64,000 nt of DNA from JBDIAG01 sp047974565 (GTDB lineage: Bacteria > Actinomycetota > Actinomycetes > Actinomycetales > CAWJMD01): assembly GCA_047974565.1 (NCBI GenBank), contig JBKECN010000054.1, forward strand, positions 52,640-116,639, read 5' to 3'. Position 1 is the first letter of the stretch. Every line of letters begins with the position of its first letter. The notes beneath the pieces were generated by a model that was not told the origin of the DNA, ran no database searches, and saw nothing but the letters and a program-made list of their open reading frames with translations. Below are positions 15,985 to 25,001 of this stretch, piece after piece. The translations under genes were made by a program, and so were the position numbers.

Positions 15985-17024
15985 GCAATCTCGACAAGCA
16001 CACCGGCACCGGCACCGACGTCGAACGGCTCCCCGACCGGTTCCCTGACCCGGGCCTGCCGCCGCATCGGCACCGGATGGCGGACACCGACAAGCGGGCC
16101 GAGGGCGTCGCCGAACGGCAGGTCGTCCTGCTGCTCCTGCTGTCCATCGTCGGCACGATCTTCGCGATGGTCGCCTACGTGGTGTGGACGCCCGAAGGCA
16201 CCTTCGCCTCGATCAAGTGGTCGACGCTCAGCGTCGGCCTGGGAATGGCGGCCTCGCTGTTCTTCCTCGGCGTGGGCGCTGTGCACTGGGCCAAGACCCT
16301 CATGCCCGATGCCGAGCAGGTCGAGATGCGACACAGCCTGCGCGGCTCGGACGAGACCCGTCAGGCCGCCCTGGACATCCTGGACACCGGCGCCCGCGAG
16401 TCCGGCATCGGTCGCCGGCCGCTGATCCGTAACACGCTGCTCGGGGCGCTGGCCCTGTTCCCGCTTCCCGGGGTGCTGCTGCTGCGCGACCTCGGTCCCT
16501 TCCCGGGCAAGACGCTGTTCCACACGCTGTGGGCCGAGCCCATCGCGGTGGACGGCACCGAGCGGATGCGACGCCTGTGCAAGGACCCGTACGGAGACCC
16601 GATCAAGGCCGCCGACGTCACCCTCGGCTCGGTCTTCCACGTCATTCCCGAGGGCCTGAACGATCTGCACGACAAACTCGACCAGAAGGCCAAGGCGGCC
16701 GTGCTGCTGGTGCGGATCGACCCGGCCGTCATCGAGGAGAAGGACCCGGCCCGCGAGGGCTGGGACGTGGACGGCATCTTCGCCTACTCCAAGATCTGCA
16801 CCCACGTCGGCTGCCCGGTGGCACTGTACGAACAGCAGACGCACCACCTGCTGTGCCCGTGCCACCAGTCGACCTTCGACATGACGCAGTACTGCGCCGT
16901 CATCTTCGGCCCGGCCAGCCGCGCGCTGCCGCAGCTGCCGATCACGGTGGACGACGAGGGGTACCTCATCGCCCAGGCCGACTTCCCCGAGCCCACCGGG
17001 CCCAGCTTCTGGGAGCGTGACTGA
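15981..17024 (+). CDS. qcrA: cytochrome bcc complex Rieske iron-sulfur subunit
   Basis: 347 residues. The N-terminal half has three hydrophobic helices (about residues 48-70, 82-102 and 150-170), as in actinobacterial QcrA. The C-terminal Rieske domain carries both cluster-binding loops, CTHVGC (about 272) and CPCHQS (about 292), giving a 2Fe-2S cluster with two Cys and two His ligands. The ATG overlaps the qcrC stop codon, and qcrB follows after 2 bp. Confidence 0.95.
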   Translation: MSNLDKHTGTGTDVERLPDRFPDPGLPPHRHRMADTDKRAEGVAERQVVLLLLLSIVGTIFAMVAYVVWTPEGTFASIKWSTLSVGLGMAASLFFLGVGAVHWAKTLMPDAEQVEMRHSLRGSDETRQAALDILDTGARESGIGRRPLIRNTLLGALALFPLPGVLLLRDLGPFPGKTLFHTLWAEPIAVDGTERMRRLCKDPYGDPIKAADVTLGSVFHVIPEGLNDLHDKLDQKAKAAVLLVRIDPAVIEEKDPAREGWDVDGIFAYSKICTHVGCPVALYEQQTHHLLCPCHQSTFDMTQYCAVIFGPASRALPQLPITVDDEGYLIAQADFPEPTGPSFWERD

Positions 17025-17026
17025 TC

Positions 17027-18700
17027 ATGGCCTCCAAGACCAAATACCCCAAGGCGGCCTCGGGCACGGCCGACTTCCTCGACGAGCGGCTCGGCCTGTC
17101 CACCGCCGTCAAGGGGATGGCCCGCAAGATCTTCCCCGACCACTGGTCGTTCATGCTCGGGGAGGTGTGCCTGTACAGCTTCATCATCCTGCTGCTGTCC
17201 GGCACGTTCCTCACGCTCTGGTTCGTCCCGTCCATGGGCCACACCGAGTATCAGGGTGCCTACGCCCCGATGAACGGGGTGGAGATGTCCGAGGCGTTCG
17301 CCTCGACGCTGAAGATCTCCTTCGACGTGCGCGGTGGCCTGTTGATGCGGCAGGTCCACCACTGGGCCGCTCTGCTCTTCGTGGCCGGCATCGCGGTGCA
17401 CATGTTCCGGGTCTTCTTCACCGGAGCCTTCCGCAAGCCTCGCGAGCTCAACTGGGTGATCGGCTCGATCATCACCCTGGCCGCCCTGGGCGCCGGCTTC
17501 ACCGGCTACTCGCTCCCCGACGACATGCTCTCCGGCAACGGTCTGCGGATCATCGACGGCGTGGTCAAGTCCATCCCGCTGGTGGGCACCTACGTCTCGT
17601 TCTTCCTGTTCGGCGGTGAGTTCCCGGGCTTCGACATCATCCCGAGGCTGTTCATCATCCACGTGATGATCATCCCGGGCTTGCTGCTGGCGCTGATCGG
17701 CGCTCACGTGGGGCTGGTGGCGCTGCACAAGCACACCCAGTACCCCGGGCCGGGACGCACCAACGACAACGTCGTCGGCTTCCCCCTGATGCCGGTGTAC
17801 ATGGCCAAGGCCGGCGGCTTCTTCTTCATCGTCTTCGGCGTGGTGATGCTGGTCGCGGCCACCGTGGCGATCAACCCGGTGTGGAACTACGGTCCGTACG
17901 ACCCGTCCCCGGTGTCCGCCGGTACCCAGCCGGACTGGTACATCGGCTGGATCGACGGCGGGCTGCGGCTCATGCCCGGCACCATCGGGCCCGCCGGGCC
18001 GCACATCGAGTTGGCCTTCTGGGGCGTGACCCTTTCGCTCAACGTGCTGATACCCGCGGTGCTCATTCCGGGCCTGATCGTGACGATCATGATCGCCTAC
18101 CCGTTCATCGAGTCGTGGATCACCGGCGACAAGCGCGAGCACAACCTGCTCGACCGCCCGCGCAACGCCCCGACCCGCACGGCACTGGGTGTGATGGCGA
18201 TCGTCTGGTACATGGACATGTGGGCGGCCGCCGGGAACGACCTGATGGCCACGCACTTCCACCTGTCCATCAACGACCTCACCTGGGTCTTCCGGATCGG
18301 CTTCTTCGTGTTCCCGCCGCTGGCCTTCTTCATCACCAGACGGATCTGCCTGGGCTTGCAGCGCAAGGACCGCGAACTCGTCCTGCACGGGCGTGAGACC
18401 GGCCGGATCATGCGCACGGCCACCGGCGAGATGTACGAGGTGCACGAGCCCCTCAACGAGTACGAGCGCTGGACCCTCGTGGACTACGAGAGCCCTGCCC
18501 CGATCGCCGCCAGCGACCAGGTCGACGCCAACGGCGTGGCCCAGCCGGGGGCCAAGAGCCGCAGGCGCCGAGCCCGGCTCTCCAGGTTCTTCTTCGAGGA
18601 GCGGGTCGAGCCGGTCACTCCCGCCGAGTTGGCGGCCGCTGAGCACCACCACGGCCACGACGACGCGGACGACAAGACGCCGGCGGCCATCGGCCACTAA
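17027..18700 (+). CDS. qcrB: cytochrome bcc complex cytochrome b subunit
   Basis: 557 residues, the length of actinobacterial QcrB, which carries a long cytoplasmic C-terminal tail (here about residues 430-557, ending His/Asp-rich). Heme-ligand histidines are visible in 'RQVHHWAALLFVAGIAVHMFR' (about residues 105-125) and the later 'HVMIIPGLLLALIGAH' segment. It oxidises menaquinol and feeds electrons through QcrA and QcrC to aa3. It is the last gene of the series, followed by a strong hairpin. Confidence 0.95.
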   Translation: MASKTKYPKAASGTADFLDERLGLSTAVKGMARKIFPDHWSFMLGEVCLYSFIILLLSGTFLTLWFVPSMGHTEYQGAYAPMNGVEMSEAFASTLKISFDVRGGLLMRQVHHWAALLFVAGIAVHMFRVFFTGAFRKPRELNWVIGSIITLAALGAGFTGYSLPDDMLSGNGLRIIDGVVKSIPLVGTYVSFFLFGGEFPGFDIIPRLFIIHVMIIPGLLLALIGAHVGLVALHKHTQYPGPGRTNDNVVGFPLMPVYMAKAGGFFFIVFGVVMLVAATVAINPVWNYGPYDPSPVSAGTQPDWYIGWIDGGLRLMPGTIGPAGPHIELAFWGVTLSLNVLIPAVLIPGLIVTIMIAYPFIESWITGDKREHNLLDRPRNAPTRTALGVMAIVWYMDMWAAAGNDLMATHFHLSINDLTWVFRIGFFVFPPLAFFITRRICLGLQRKDRELVLHGRETGRIMRTATGEMYEVHEPLNEYERWTLVDYESPAPIAASDQVDANGVAQPGAKSRRRRARLSRFFFEERVEPVTPAELAAAEHHHGHDDADDKTPAAIGH

Positions 18701-18728
18701 GGAACCGACCGAAACAAGACCCACGCAC

Positions 18729-18765
18729 AAAGGGTCCGATCCTCTCAACCAGGGTCGGACCCTTT
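18729..18765 (+). terminator. intrinsic-type terminator after qcrB
   Basis: aaagggtccga (18729-18739) pairs perfectly with tcggaccctttt-like right arm at 18755-18765 (11 bp) across a 15-nt loop. The right arm ends in TTT followed by GG, so the U-tract is short. Position 28 bp after the qcrB stop supports a terminator for ctaE-qcrCAB. Confidence 0.75.
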
Positions 18766-18904
18766 GGCATTGGCAACCCTGGCTACTCGACGTTCGATCT
18801 TCGGCCGACCCGCCTGCGGGTGTGACCGGCTCGCCGCGGCATCCACCCCGTTTTCCACCTGTGGGTTGAGGTCGATTGCGGGAGGCGGCGAAAGGCTGGA
18901 GTGC

Positions 18905-19447
18905 ATGACGTTCACCGACTGGATCATCGACATCGTGCTCATCGGGCTGGTGGTGTTACAGCTTCGGGAACGCCGGATGTCGGTCATCCAGGTCCTTCTT
19001 CCGATCGTGATCGTGGCGTGGGCGGCCGCCACCTACATCCGCATCGTCCCGACCGACGGCAACAACCTTCTGCTTCTGGTCATCGCCCTGCTGGTGGGCG
19101 CGGCGATCGGCGCGGGTGTCGGGCTGCTCACCCGAGTCCGGGCGCGCGATGGCGAGGTCGTCGTCAAGGCCTCGGCGTTGGCCGCTGTGCTGTGGGTGAT
19201 CGGGATGGGGTCGCGCCTGGTGTTCCAGTTGTGGGCACTGGGTGGCGGCGGCGAGAGCCTCGGCCGGTTCACCCTCGAGAACTCTCTATCACCCGACGTC
19301 TGGGCGCCGGCCCTGCTGCTGATGGCCACCGCGACGATCCTCGTGCGCACCGGGATCCTGCTAACCCGGGTCTGGGCGACCGGACGGCGCGAGAACGCGG
19401 ATGCCTCGCTGCGGCGGGGACCAGGACGGGTCAGCTCAGGCGGATGA
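18905..19447 (+). CDS. membrane protein of unknown function (four or five helices)
   Basis: 180 residues, mostly hydrophobic: helices near residues 3-20, 28-46, 52-76, 84-108 and 130-156, with a short basic C-terminus. The ATG at 18905 opens directly on the first helix (TFTDWIIDIVLIGLVV) and has GGAG just upstream; the frame extends further but that part lacks membrane character. It resembles the DUF1453-like small membrane proteins often found with two-component systems. Its last 17 bp overlap the convergent response-regulator gene. A rare TTA leucine codon is present near residue 19. Confidence 0.65.
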   Translation: MTFTDWIIDIVLIGLVVLQLRERRMSVIQVLLPIVIVAWAAATYIRIVPTDGNNLLLLVIALLVGAAIGAGVGLLTRVRARDGEVVVKASALAAVLWVIGMGSRLVFQLWALGGGGESLGRFTLENSLSPDVWAPALLLMATATILVRTGILLTRVWATGRRENADASLRRGPGRVSSGG

Positions 19448-20075
19448 TCGCATCCGAGCGGCTGGTGACTGCGAGCTTGCGGAACAGCGCATTGACATGC
19501 GACTTGACCGTCGCGGTCGAGACGAACAGTTCCTCGGAGATCTCGGCGTTCGTCCGTGCCATCAGAACAAGCGCGGCAACCTCGCACTCCCGCGCGGTGA
19601 GATCGGGAAATCGCTCGCGGATACGCAGAGCGCGCGCACGCAGATCAGTGGGCTGCGGGTGGGTCAACCGGTCGAGCAGCCTCCTGCTCACGTCTGCGCT
19701 GAGTGTCGAGTGACCCGCGGCGACCGCCCGGATCGCGGTCTCGAGCTGGATCCGGCCCGCGTCCTTGGTGAGGTAGCCGCGGGCACCGGCCGTGAGCGCG
19801 TCGGTGATCGACTCATCGTCATCGAACGTGGTCAGCACGAGCACAGCAGCCCCGGGATAGTTGCGCGCGATCTCACCCGTAGCCCACACCCCGTCCCGAA
19901 CCGGCATCCGCAGATCCATCAGCACAACATCCGGGGCGTTCAGCGCGACCTGCCTGACCGCATCCTCACCGTTGGCCGCCTGGGCGACGACCTCCACGTC
20001 CTCGATGAGGTCAAGCATCGTCACAAGCCCCTCGCGGACGATGCCCTGGTCGTCGACCACGATGACCCGGATCAC
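19431..20075 (-). CDS. NarL/FixJ-family response regulator (LuxR-type HTH)
   Basis: 214 residues. The receiver domain has the acidic pair VVDDQ, the phospho-acceptor in VLMDLRMP (about residue 54), the Thr in LVLTTFDD and the Lys in YLTKDAG. The C-terminal LuxR-type HTH reads LTARECEVAALV then 'STATVKSHVNALFRKL' (about 150-205). It forms a two-gene operon with the upstream sensor kinase, overlapping it by 4 bp. Its target genes are unknown; the neighbouring membrane protein is the nearest candidate. Confidence 0.92.
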   Translation of the reverse strand: MIRVIVVDDQGIVREGLVTMLDLIEDVEVVAQAANGEDAVRQVALNAPDVVLMDLRMPVRDGVWATGEIARNYPGAAVLVLTTFDDDESITDALTAGARGYLTKDAGRIQLETAIRAVAAGHSTLSADVSRRLLDRLTHPQPTDLRARALRIRERFPDLTARECEVAALVLMARTNAEISEELFVSTATVKSHVNALFRKLAVTSRSDAIIRLS

Positions 20076-21226
20076 GCCGCAGCCGCCTCGACGATGAGCG
20101 TGAACCTGCCCTGGGCTGCGCCAGCTACGACCGTGCCGCCGGCAAGCGACCCGAAGCGGGATCGCATCCCCGCAAGGCCCTCCCCCGCGCCACTGTCGGC
20201 GAGCATCGTTGTCCGACCAGCGCCCAGCGGGTTGCTCACGATCAACCGGATGCGGCCGCCCACACTGGACATGGTCAACGTCACGGGTTGGCCAGGGGCG
20301 TGCTTGCGGGCGTTGGTCAACGCCTCCCTGGCCGCCTCACGAAAGGTGGCGACGACACCGGGAGTGACCGCACCGGTCAGGTCTGCCACCTCGGCAGTGA
20401 CATCGCCGCCCAGCGCGACCTCGGTGGCTACAAGGTCGTTGATCTGGTCGACGAGTACCCCAAGGTCGACCGGCTCTCGGTCGTTGAGCACCCGCACCGC
20501 AGCACGGGCATCCCGCAGCCCGTCTGCGGCGAGTTGACGTGCGGTCTTGGCCCGCTGCGCGAGATCACCCGTGCGACCTGCCTCGACGAGTGCTTCCAGC
20601 GCGTCCAGTTGCACCACCAACCCACCGAGCGAGTGCGCCAGAACGTCATGTAGGTCGCGCGCGATCCGGGCCCGCTCATCACGGGCAGCGGACTCCGCCA
20701 ACGCCCGGTGCGCATCCACCAGCTGGGCTGCGACCAGCCTCTCCCGCTCCGCAGCCACCCGGACCTGACGGCGTAACACCCCGATGACGACGACAGCAGC
20801 CAACACCGCGCCGTTGATCAACCCTCTCCCGGGCGCCTCGGCCAGCCAGGCCGCGACGGACACGATCACCGCCGACGCCGCAGCCAACCTCAGCCCGAAC
20901 GAGACGGGAAGGGCCGGCATAGCCAGCGCCATTACCACCGCCATCAGTCCCGGGATGAACCCGAGCGTGCTCGTCGAGGCCGCGACAGATCCCGCGAAGA
21001 CCATCACGCCCAACATGCTCGACACCGCCCCACCCGACGTGGCCCGAGGCGAAGCGGCGAGGGCGGCCCACACCGCGACCGCGACAGCGCTCAGGACCGC
21101 GCTCCACACCGGCATCCCCGGCCAGGCGATCACCAGCGCGAGGCCGTAGATCGCGGCTCCGACCAGCGCCACCACGCGATCGACACCAACAGGCCCCCGT
21201 CGATCGAAGCGACGGAGAGCGGACAT
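20072..21226 (-). CDS. sensor histidine kinase (HisKA_3, DesK/NarL-associated type)
   Basis: 384 residues. About five or six N-terminal membrane helices form the sensing part (residues about 18-165). The dimerisation/phospho-acceptor motif RARIARDLHDVLAHSLGG (about 197) marks HisKA_3. The HATPase domain shows the N-box EALTNARKHA (about 297) and the G-box GEGLAGMRSRF (about 350). The ATG at 21226 follows GGAGG by 8 nt; the longer open frame upstream lacks support. It is coupled to the NarL-type regulator. Confidence 0.9.
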   Translation of the reverse strand: MSALRRFDRRGPVGVDRVVALVGAAIYGLALVIAWPGMPVWSAVLSAVAVAVWAALAASPRATSGGAVSSMLGVMVFAGSVAASTSTLGFIPGLMAVVMALAMPALPVSFGLRLAAASAVIVSVAAWLAEAPGRGLINGAVLAAVVVIGVLRRQVRVAAERERLVAAQLVDAHRALAESAARDERARIARDLHDVLAHSLGGLVVQLDALEALVEAGRTGDLAQRAKTARQLAADGLRDARAAVRVLNDREPVDLGVLVDQINDLVATEVALGGDVTAEVADLTGAVTPGVVATFREAAREALTNARKHAPGQPVTLTMSSVGGRIRLIVSNPLGAGRTTMLADSGAGEGLAGMRSRFGSLAGGTVVAGAAQGRFTLIVEAAAA

Positions 21227-21495
21227 GCCCCCATCCTCCCCCAGCACCCCCGTCCCGCACGACCTGCGGGACTTCGGCCAGCACCATTCAACAAGGCTGT
21301 GCAAGCCTCCAACGGCTTCGAGGTCGCCGGGTGTCAGTGGGGAAGTGCCTGCGTGCTCGTATAAGGCTCTGATGGCCCTGTCACGCCCGCACAGGCGTGC
21401 CGGGGCGCGCCGAGCGCCCGTGTCCGGGCGTTTGACGCGGTAGCGACCTCACCCAGCGACCCCGCCCCGGACTGCGACGATGGCTGGGAAGGGGA

Positions 21496-22776
21496 TCAGT
21501 TGCCTGCGGCCGCGGACACGCCCTGAGCTGCGGTGGCGGCCTCATCGGCTGCCGGTGCCTCTTCGGGAGCGGGTGCCTCGTACAGAGCCGAGCCGGTCTT
21601 CCACTCGTCGTAGGAGACGTTCCAGAATCCCCAGCCGTTGTCGATCGTCATCTGGCGCTTGCCGTTGATGTACTCCACCGGGTCACCGATAAGGGAGTTG
21701 TCCATGAGCCACTTGGCGTTGGACGTGGAGACGTTGGTGCAGCCGTGGCTGACGTTGCGGCGCCCTTGCGCGCTGACCGACCACGGGGCTGCGTGGATGA
21801 ACTCACCGGACCAGGTCAGTCGCATGGCGTACTTGACCACCTGGTCGTAGTAGCCCGGGTCGTCCTCTTGCTGGCCGGGGGCCACCATGCGGTGGCTGTT
21901 CTCCCGAGTGATGATGACCTTGGTGCCGTTGCGGGTGGCGTACTTGCCGGTGACTCCCATGCCATTGCTGACCGGGATCTCCTTGATCACTTCACCGTCG
22001 CGCCGGACGACCATGTCATACCCGGTGATGTCGACCACCGAAACCTGGTTCCGGCCGATCTCGAAGTGCACGGGATCGGTGTTCGAGCCCCAGACATTGT
22101 TGGCGAACTCCAGACCCGTCATGTCTGCGGTGACATCCACCTTGGTGCCCGAGGGCCAGTACTCGGCCGGACGCCACGCGACCTGCTTGGCGCTCATCCA
22201 GCGCCAACTGCCCTCCACGGGCACAGATGTGTTGACAGTCAGCCGACGCTCCACCGCGGCTTTGTCGACCGGAGCGCTGTCGAACAACACGACGATGGGC
22301 ATGCCGACGCCGACGGTCTCCATGCTCTTCGTCGGCGTGATCGCTGCTGCCTCGGTGTCCCGAGGGGTGAGGGTGGTGAAACCACTGGCCAGCGTCGTCT
22401 TCTCGCCCTCGGCGTTCTCGGCCGAGCCGCTCACGGTGTACCCGGTCTCCAGCGCGAGGGTCGCGTTCGACACCCAACTGGTCTTGTCGTCGGACAACTC
22501 ACCATCGAGCACGGTTCCGTCGGCAGAGGTGACCTCGATGTCCGAGAGGGTTCCACGGGTGCTCACCACCGTGACGGGCGTGTCGGGGCGCACGTCGTCG
22601 GCGCCGTCCGGCACGCTGACCGCGATTGCCGCGGCAGGCACCGGCTCCTTGGTCTGGGTCACAGACTCCGCGGACCCCGCGGAACCCGTGGTCGATTGGC
22701 ACGCAGCCAACCCGACCACCATCAGCGCGGTCAGCGAGAGGCTCGTCCCGCGACGGGACGGACGGACAGTGACCAA
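21496..22776 (-). CDS. L,D-transpeptidase lipoprotein (YkuD, LdtMt2-like)
   Basis: 426 residues. A signal peptide with lipobox VGLAAC (about residue 26) anchors it to the outer face of the membrane. Two Ig-like domains (about 50-250) precede the YkuD catalytic domain, with the His element 'FIHAAPWS' and the nucleophile motif SHGCTNVS (about 345-355), then an Ala/Glu-rich tail. Such enzymes form 3-3 cross-links in peptidoglycan. The start is the TTG at 22776, fixed by AGGAG 6 nt upstream. It lies after ctaF, a common actinobacterial arrangement. Confidence 0.92.
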   Translation of the reverse strand: MVTVRPSRRGTSLSLTALMVVGLAACQSTTGSAGSAESVTQTKEPVPAAAIAVSVPDGADDVRPDTPVTVVSTRGTLSDIEVTSADGTVLDGELSDDKTSWVSNATLALETGYTVSGSAENAEGEKTTLASGFTTLTPRDTEAAAITPTKSMETVGVGMPIVVLFDSAPVDKAAVERRLTVNTSVPVEGSWRWMSAKQVAWRPAEYWPSGTKVDVTADMTGLEFANNVWGSNTDPVHFEIGRNQVSVVDITGYDMVVRRDGEVIKEIPVSNGMGVTGKYATRNGTKVIITRENSHRMVAPGQQEDDPGYYDQVVKYAMRLTWSGEFIHAAPWSVSAQGRRNVSHGCTNVSTSNAKWLMDNSLIGDPVEYINGKRQMTIDNGWGFWNVSYDEWKTGSALYEAPAPEEAPAADEAATAAQGVSAAAGN

Positions 22777-22847
22777 GGTGTGCTCCTCGAACCTTGACGT
22801 GGGCCTTACGGTGTCGACGCGTGGTGACGTGGTGCGGACGCACCAAA

Positions 22848-22876
22848 GTCCGCCGAGCGATAATCGCTCAACGGAC
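22848..22876. other. two-step hairpin between ctaF and the L,D-transpeptidase gene
   Basis: gtccg (22848-22852) pairs with cggac (22872-22876), and inside it gagcga (22855-22860) pairs with tcgctc (22864-22869) around a taa loop. No T-tract follows on either strand. It could be a ctaF transcript end, a regulator site or part of the ldt promoter; the minus strand contains a gattat -10-like hexamer here. Confidence 0.45.
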
Positions 22877-22896
22877 GACGGTGCCAGGGAGTGCTC

Positions 22897-23292
22897 TCAG
22901 TGAGCGTGTGCCCCCCGGTAGTACTCGTACACCCATCCGATCAGGGCAACGGCACCCAAGACAACACCGATGGCCGACACCCAATAGCCTACAGCGAATC
23001 CGAAGAAGATCAGCGACGCACAGGCCGCGAGTGGCAAAGGCCACCAGGACCAGGGCGAAAACTCACCCTGTTCGCCCGGGTACTCGGCCACCGTCGCGTT
23101 CGGATTCTCCTCGGGGAGATTGGGCAGTTTGCGGCTGGCCAGGCGCAGGTAGGCGGCAATCATCAGGCCGAGGCCGGCCGACAGGGTCAAGGCGGCGATG
23201 CCTACCGGCTCACCACCCATCGCGGCGTAGACCAGGGTGACCGGGATGTAGAAGAGCCCGATGATGAAGAAGACCCAGTACTCGACCCTCAC
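22897..23292 (-). CDS. ctaF: cytochrome c oxidase subunit 4 (actinobacterial type)
   Basis: 131 residues with four hydrophobic helices (about 5-25, 30-50, 82-102 and 103-122), and the typical opening 'MRVEYWVFFIIGLFYI' (GTG start) and closing 'GWVYEYYRG'. CtaF is an accessory subunit of the actinobacterial aa3 oxidase. It overlaps the ctaD stop by 4 bp, so it is coupled to the catalytic subunit. Confidence 0.93.
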   Translation of the reverse strand: MRVEYWVFFIIGLFYIPVTLVYAAMGGEPVGIAALTLSAGLGLMIAAYLRLASRKLPNLPEENPNATVAEYPGEQGEFSPWSWWPLPLAACASLIFFGFAVGYWVSAIGVVLGAVALIGWVYEYYRGAHAH

Positions 23293-24998
23293 TTGGCACC
23301 CTCCTGGGCGGCGACCTTCGTCGGCTCGACCCGGTCATAGCCGGTGGCCTCCGGGTGGTGCAGATCGAAGGCGGGACGCTCGGAACGGATCCGCGGGAGC
23401 CGGTCGAAGTTGTGCCGTGGCGGCGGGCAACTGGTCGCCCACTCCAGTGAGGCACCCCATCCCCACGGGTCGTCCACCTCGACCTTGGGGGCGGTGCGGG
23501 CCGTCTTGTACACGTTGTACATGAACGGGAACATCGACACCCCGAGGATCATCGCGAAGACCGTCGAGATCTGGTTCCAGGACTGCCACCCGTCCGAGGG
23601 CAGGTAGTCGGCGTACCGGCGCGGCATGCCCACCACGCCCAGCCAGTGCTGGATGAGGAAGGTGCCGTGGAAGCCGATGAACAGAAGCCAGAAGTGGATC
23701 TTGCCGAGGCGCTCGTCGAGCATCTTCCCGGTGAACTTCGGCCACCAGAAGTAGAAGCCGGCGAACATCGCGAAGACGACGGTTCCGAAGACGACGTAGT
23801 GGAAGTGCGCCACCACGAAGTAGGTGTCACTGACGTGGAAGTCCAGGGCGGGCATGGCCAGGATCACGCCGGTCAGACCACCGAAGAGGAAAGTGACCAG
23901 GAAGCCCAGCGACCACACCATCGGCGTTTCGAAGGTGAGCGAGCCGCCCCACATCGTGCCGATCCAGTTGAAGAATTTCACCCCAGTGGGCACCGCGATG
24001 AGCATCGTCATGAAGGCGAAGAAGGGCAGCAGCACCGCGCCGGTGACGTACATGTGGTGGGCCCACACGGCCACGGACAGGGCCGCGATGGACAGGGTGG
24101 CCATGACGAGGGTCTTGTACCCGAAGATCGGCTTGCGGCTGAACACCGGCAGGATCTCGCTGACGATGCCGAAGAACGGCAGCGCGATGATGTACACCTC
24201 GGGGTGCCCGAAGAACCAGAACAGGTGCTGCCACAAGATGGCGCCGCCGTTGTCCGCCTCGAAGACCTGTGCGCCCAGGCGCCGGTCGGCGCCGAGCACG
24301 AGCAGGGCCGAGGCCAGCGGCGGGAAGGCCAGCAGCACGAGGATCGAGGTGATGAGGATGTTCCAGCTGAAGATCGGCATCCGCCACATCGTCATGCCGG
24401 GTGCGCGCATGCACAGGATCGTGGTGATGAAGTTGACCGCACCGAGGATGGTGCCGAACCCGGCCATGCCCAGGCCGAAGATCCACAGATCGGCTCCGAC
24501 TCCTGGGGAGTAGATCTGGTTCGACAGTGGCGCGTAGGCGAACCAGCCGAAGGCGGCCGCCCCGCCGGGAGTGAAGAAGCCGAACGCGGCGATCAGCCCA
24601 CCGAACAGGTACAGCCAGTAGGCGAACATGTTGAGCCGCGGGAAGGCCACATCCGGCGCGCCGATCTGCAGCGGCATGATGTAGTTCGCGAATCCCGCGA
24701 ACAGCGGGGTCGCGAAGAGCAGCAGCATGATCGTGCCGTGCATCGTGAAGAGCATGTTGTACTGCTCTTTGCTCTGCACGAACTGGATACCCGGTGCCCA
24801 TAGTTCGAGTCGGATCCACAGCGCCATGAGGCCGCCGATGAGGAAGAACACGAACGAGGAGATGAGGTAGAGCAGGCCGATCGTCTTGTGGTCGGTGGAG
24901 GTGACCCACTTGACGATCACGGTGCCGGCACGCTCGACCTTCTTCGACGCTGCCGGGGTTGTCGCCGATGTGGATGGGCTGTACTCGTAGGTGCTCAT
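23289..24998 (-). CDS. ctaD: cytochrome aa3 oxidase subunit I (catalytic)
   Basis: 569 residues with twelve predicted membrane helices. The heme a3/CuB centre is visible in 'WFFGHPEVYIIALP' (about residue 248, including the His-Tyr ligand pair) and 'VWAHHMYVTG' (about 305, two CuB histidines). 'FHYVVFG' (about 390) carries the heme a and a3 histidines. This subunit reduces oxygen and pumps protons. Between ctaC and ctaF in one operon (3-bp gap, then 4-bp overlap). Confidence 0.97.
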   Translation of the reverse strand: MSTYEYSPSTSATTPAASKKVERAGTVIVKWVTSTDHKTIGLLYLISSFVFFLIGGLMALWIRLELWAPGIQFVQSKEQYNMLFTMHGTIMLLLFATPLFAGFANYIMPLQIGAPDVAFPRLNMFAYWLYLFGGLIAAFGFFTPGGAAAFGWFAYAPLSNQIYSPGVGADLWIFGLGMAGFGTILGAVNFITTILCMRAPGMTMWRMPIFSWNILITSILVLLAFPPLASALLVLGADRRLGAQVFEADNGGAILWQHLFWFFGHPEVYIIALPFFGIVSEILPVFSRKPIFGYKTLVMATLSIAALSVAVWAHHMYVTGAVLLPFFAFMTMLIAVPTGVKFFNWIGTMWGGSLTFETPMVWSLGFLVTFLFGGLTGVILAMPALDFHVSDTYFVVAHFHYVVFGTVVFAMFAGFYFWWPKFTGKMLDERLGKIHFWLLFIGFHGTFLIQHWLGVVGMPRRYADYLPSDGWQSWNQISTVFAMILGVSMFPFMYNVYKTARTAPKVEVDDPWGWGASLEWATSCPPPRHNFDRLPRIRSERPAFDLHHPEATGYDRVEPTKVAAQEGAK

Positions 24999-25001
24999 CC
25001 C

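Noticed and set aside
16784..18748. 654-residue minus-strand open frame opposite qcrB
   Set aside because: Antisense shadow of a certain gene; composition is typical of GC-rich antisense frames.
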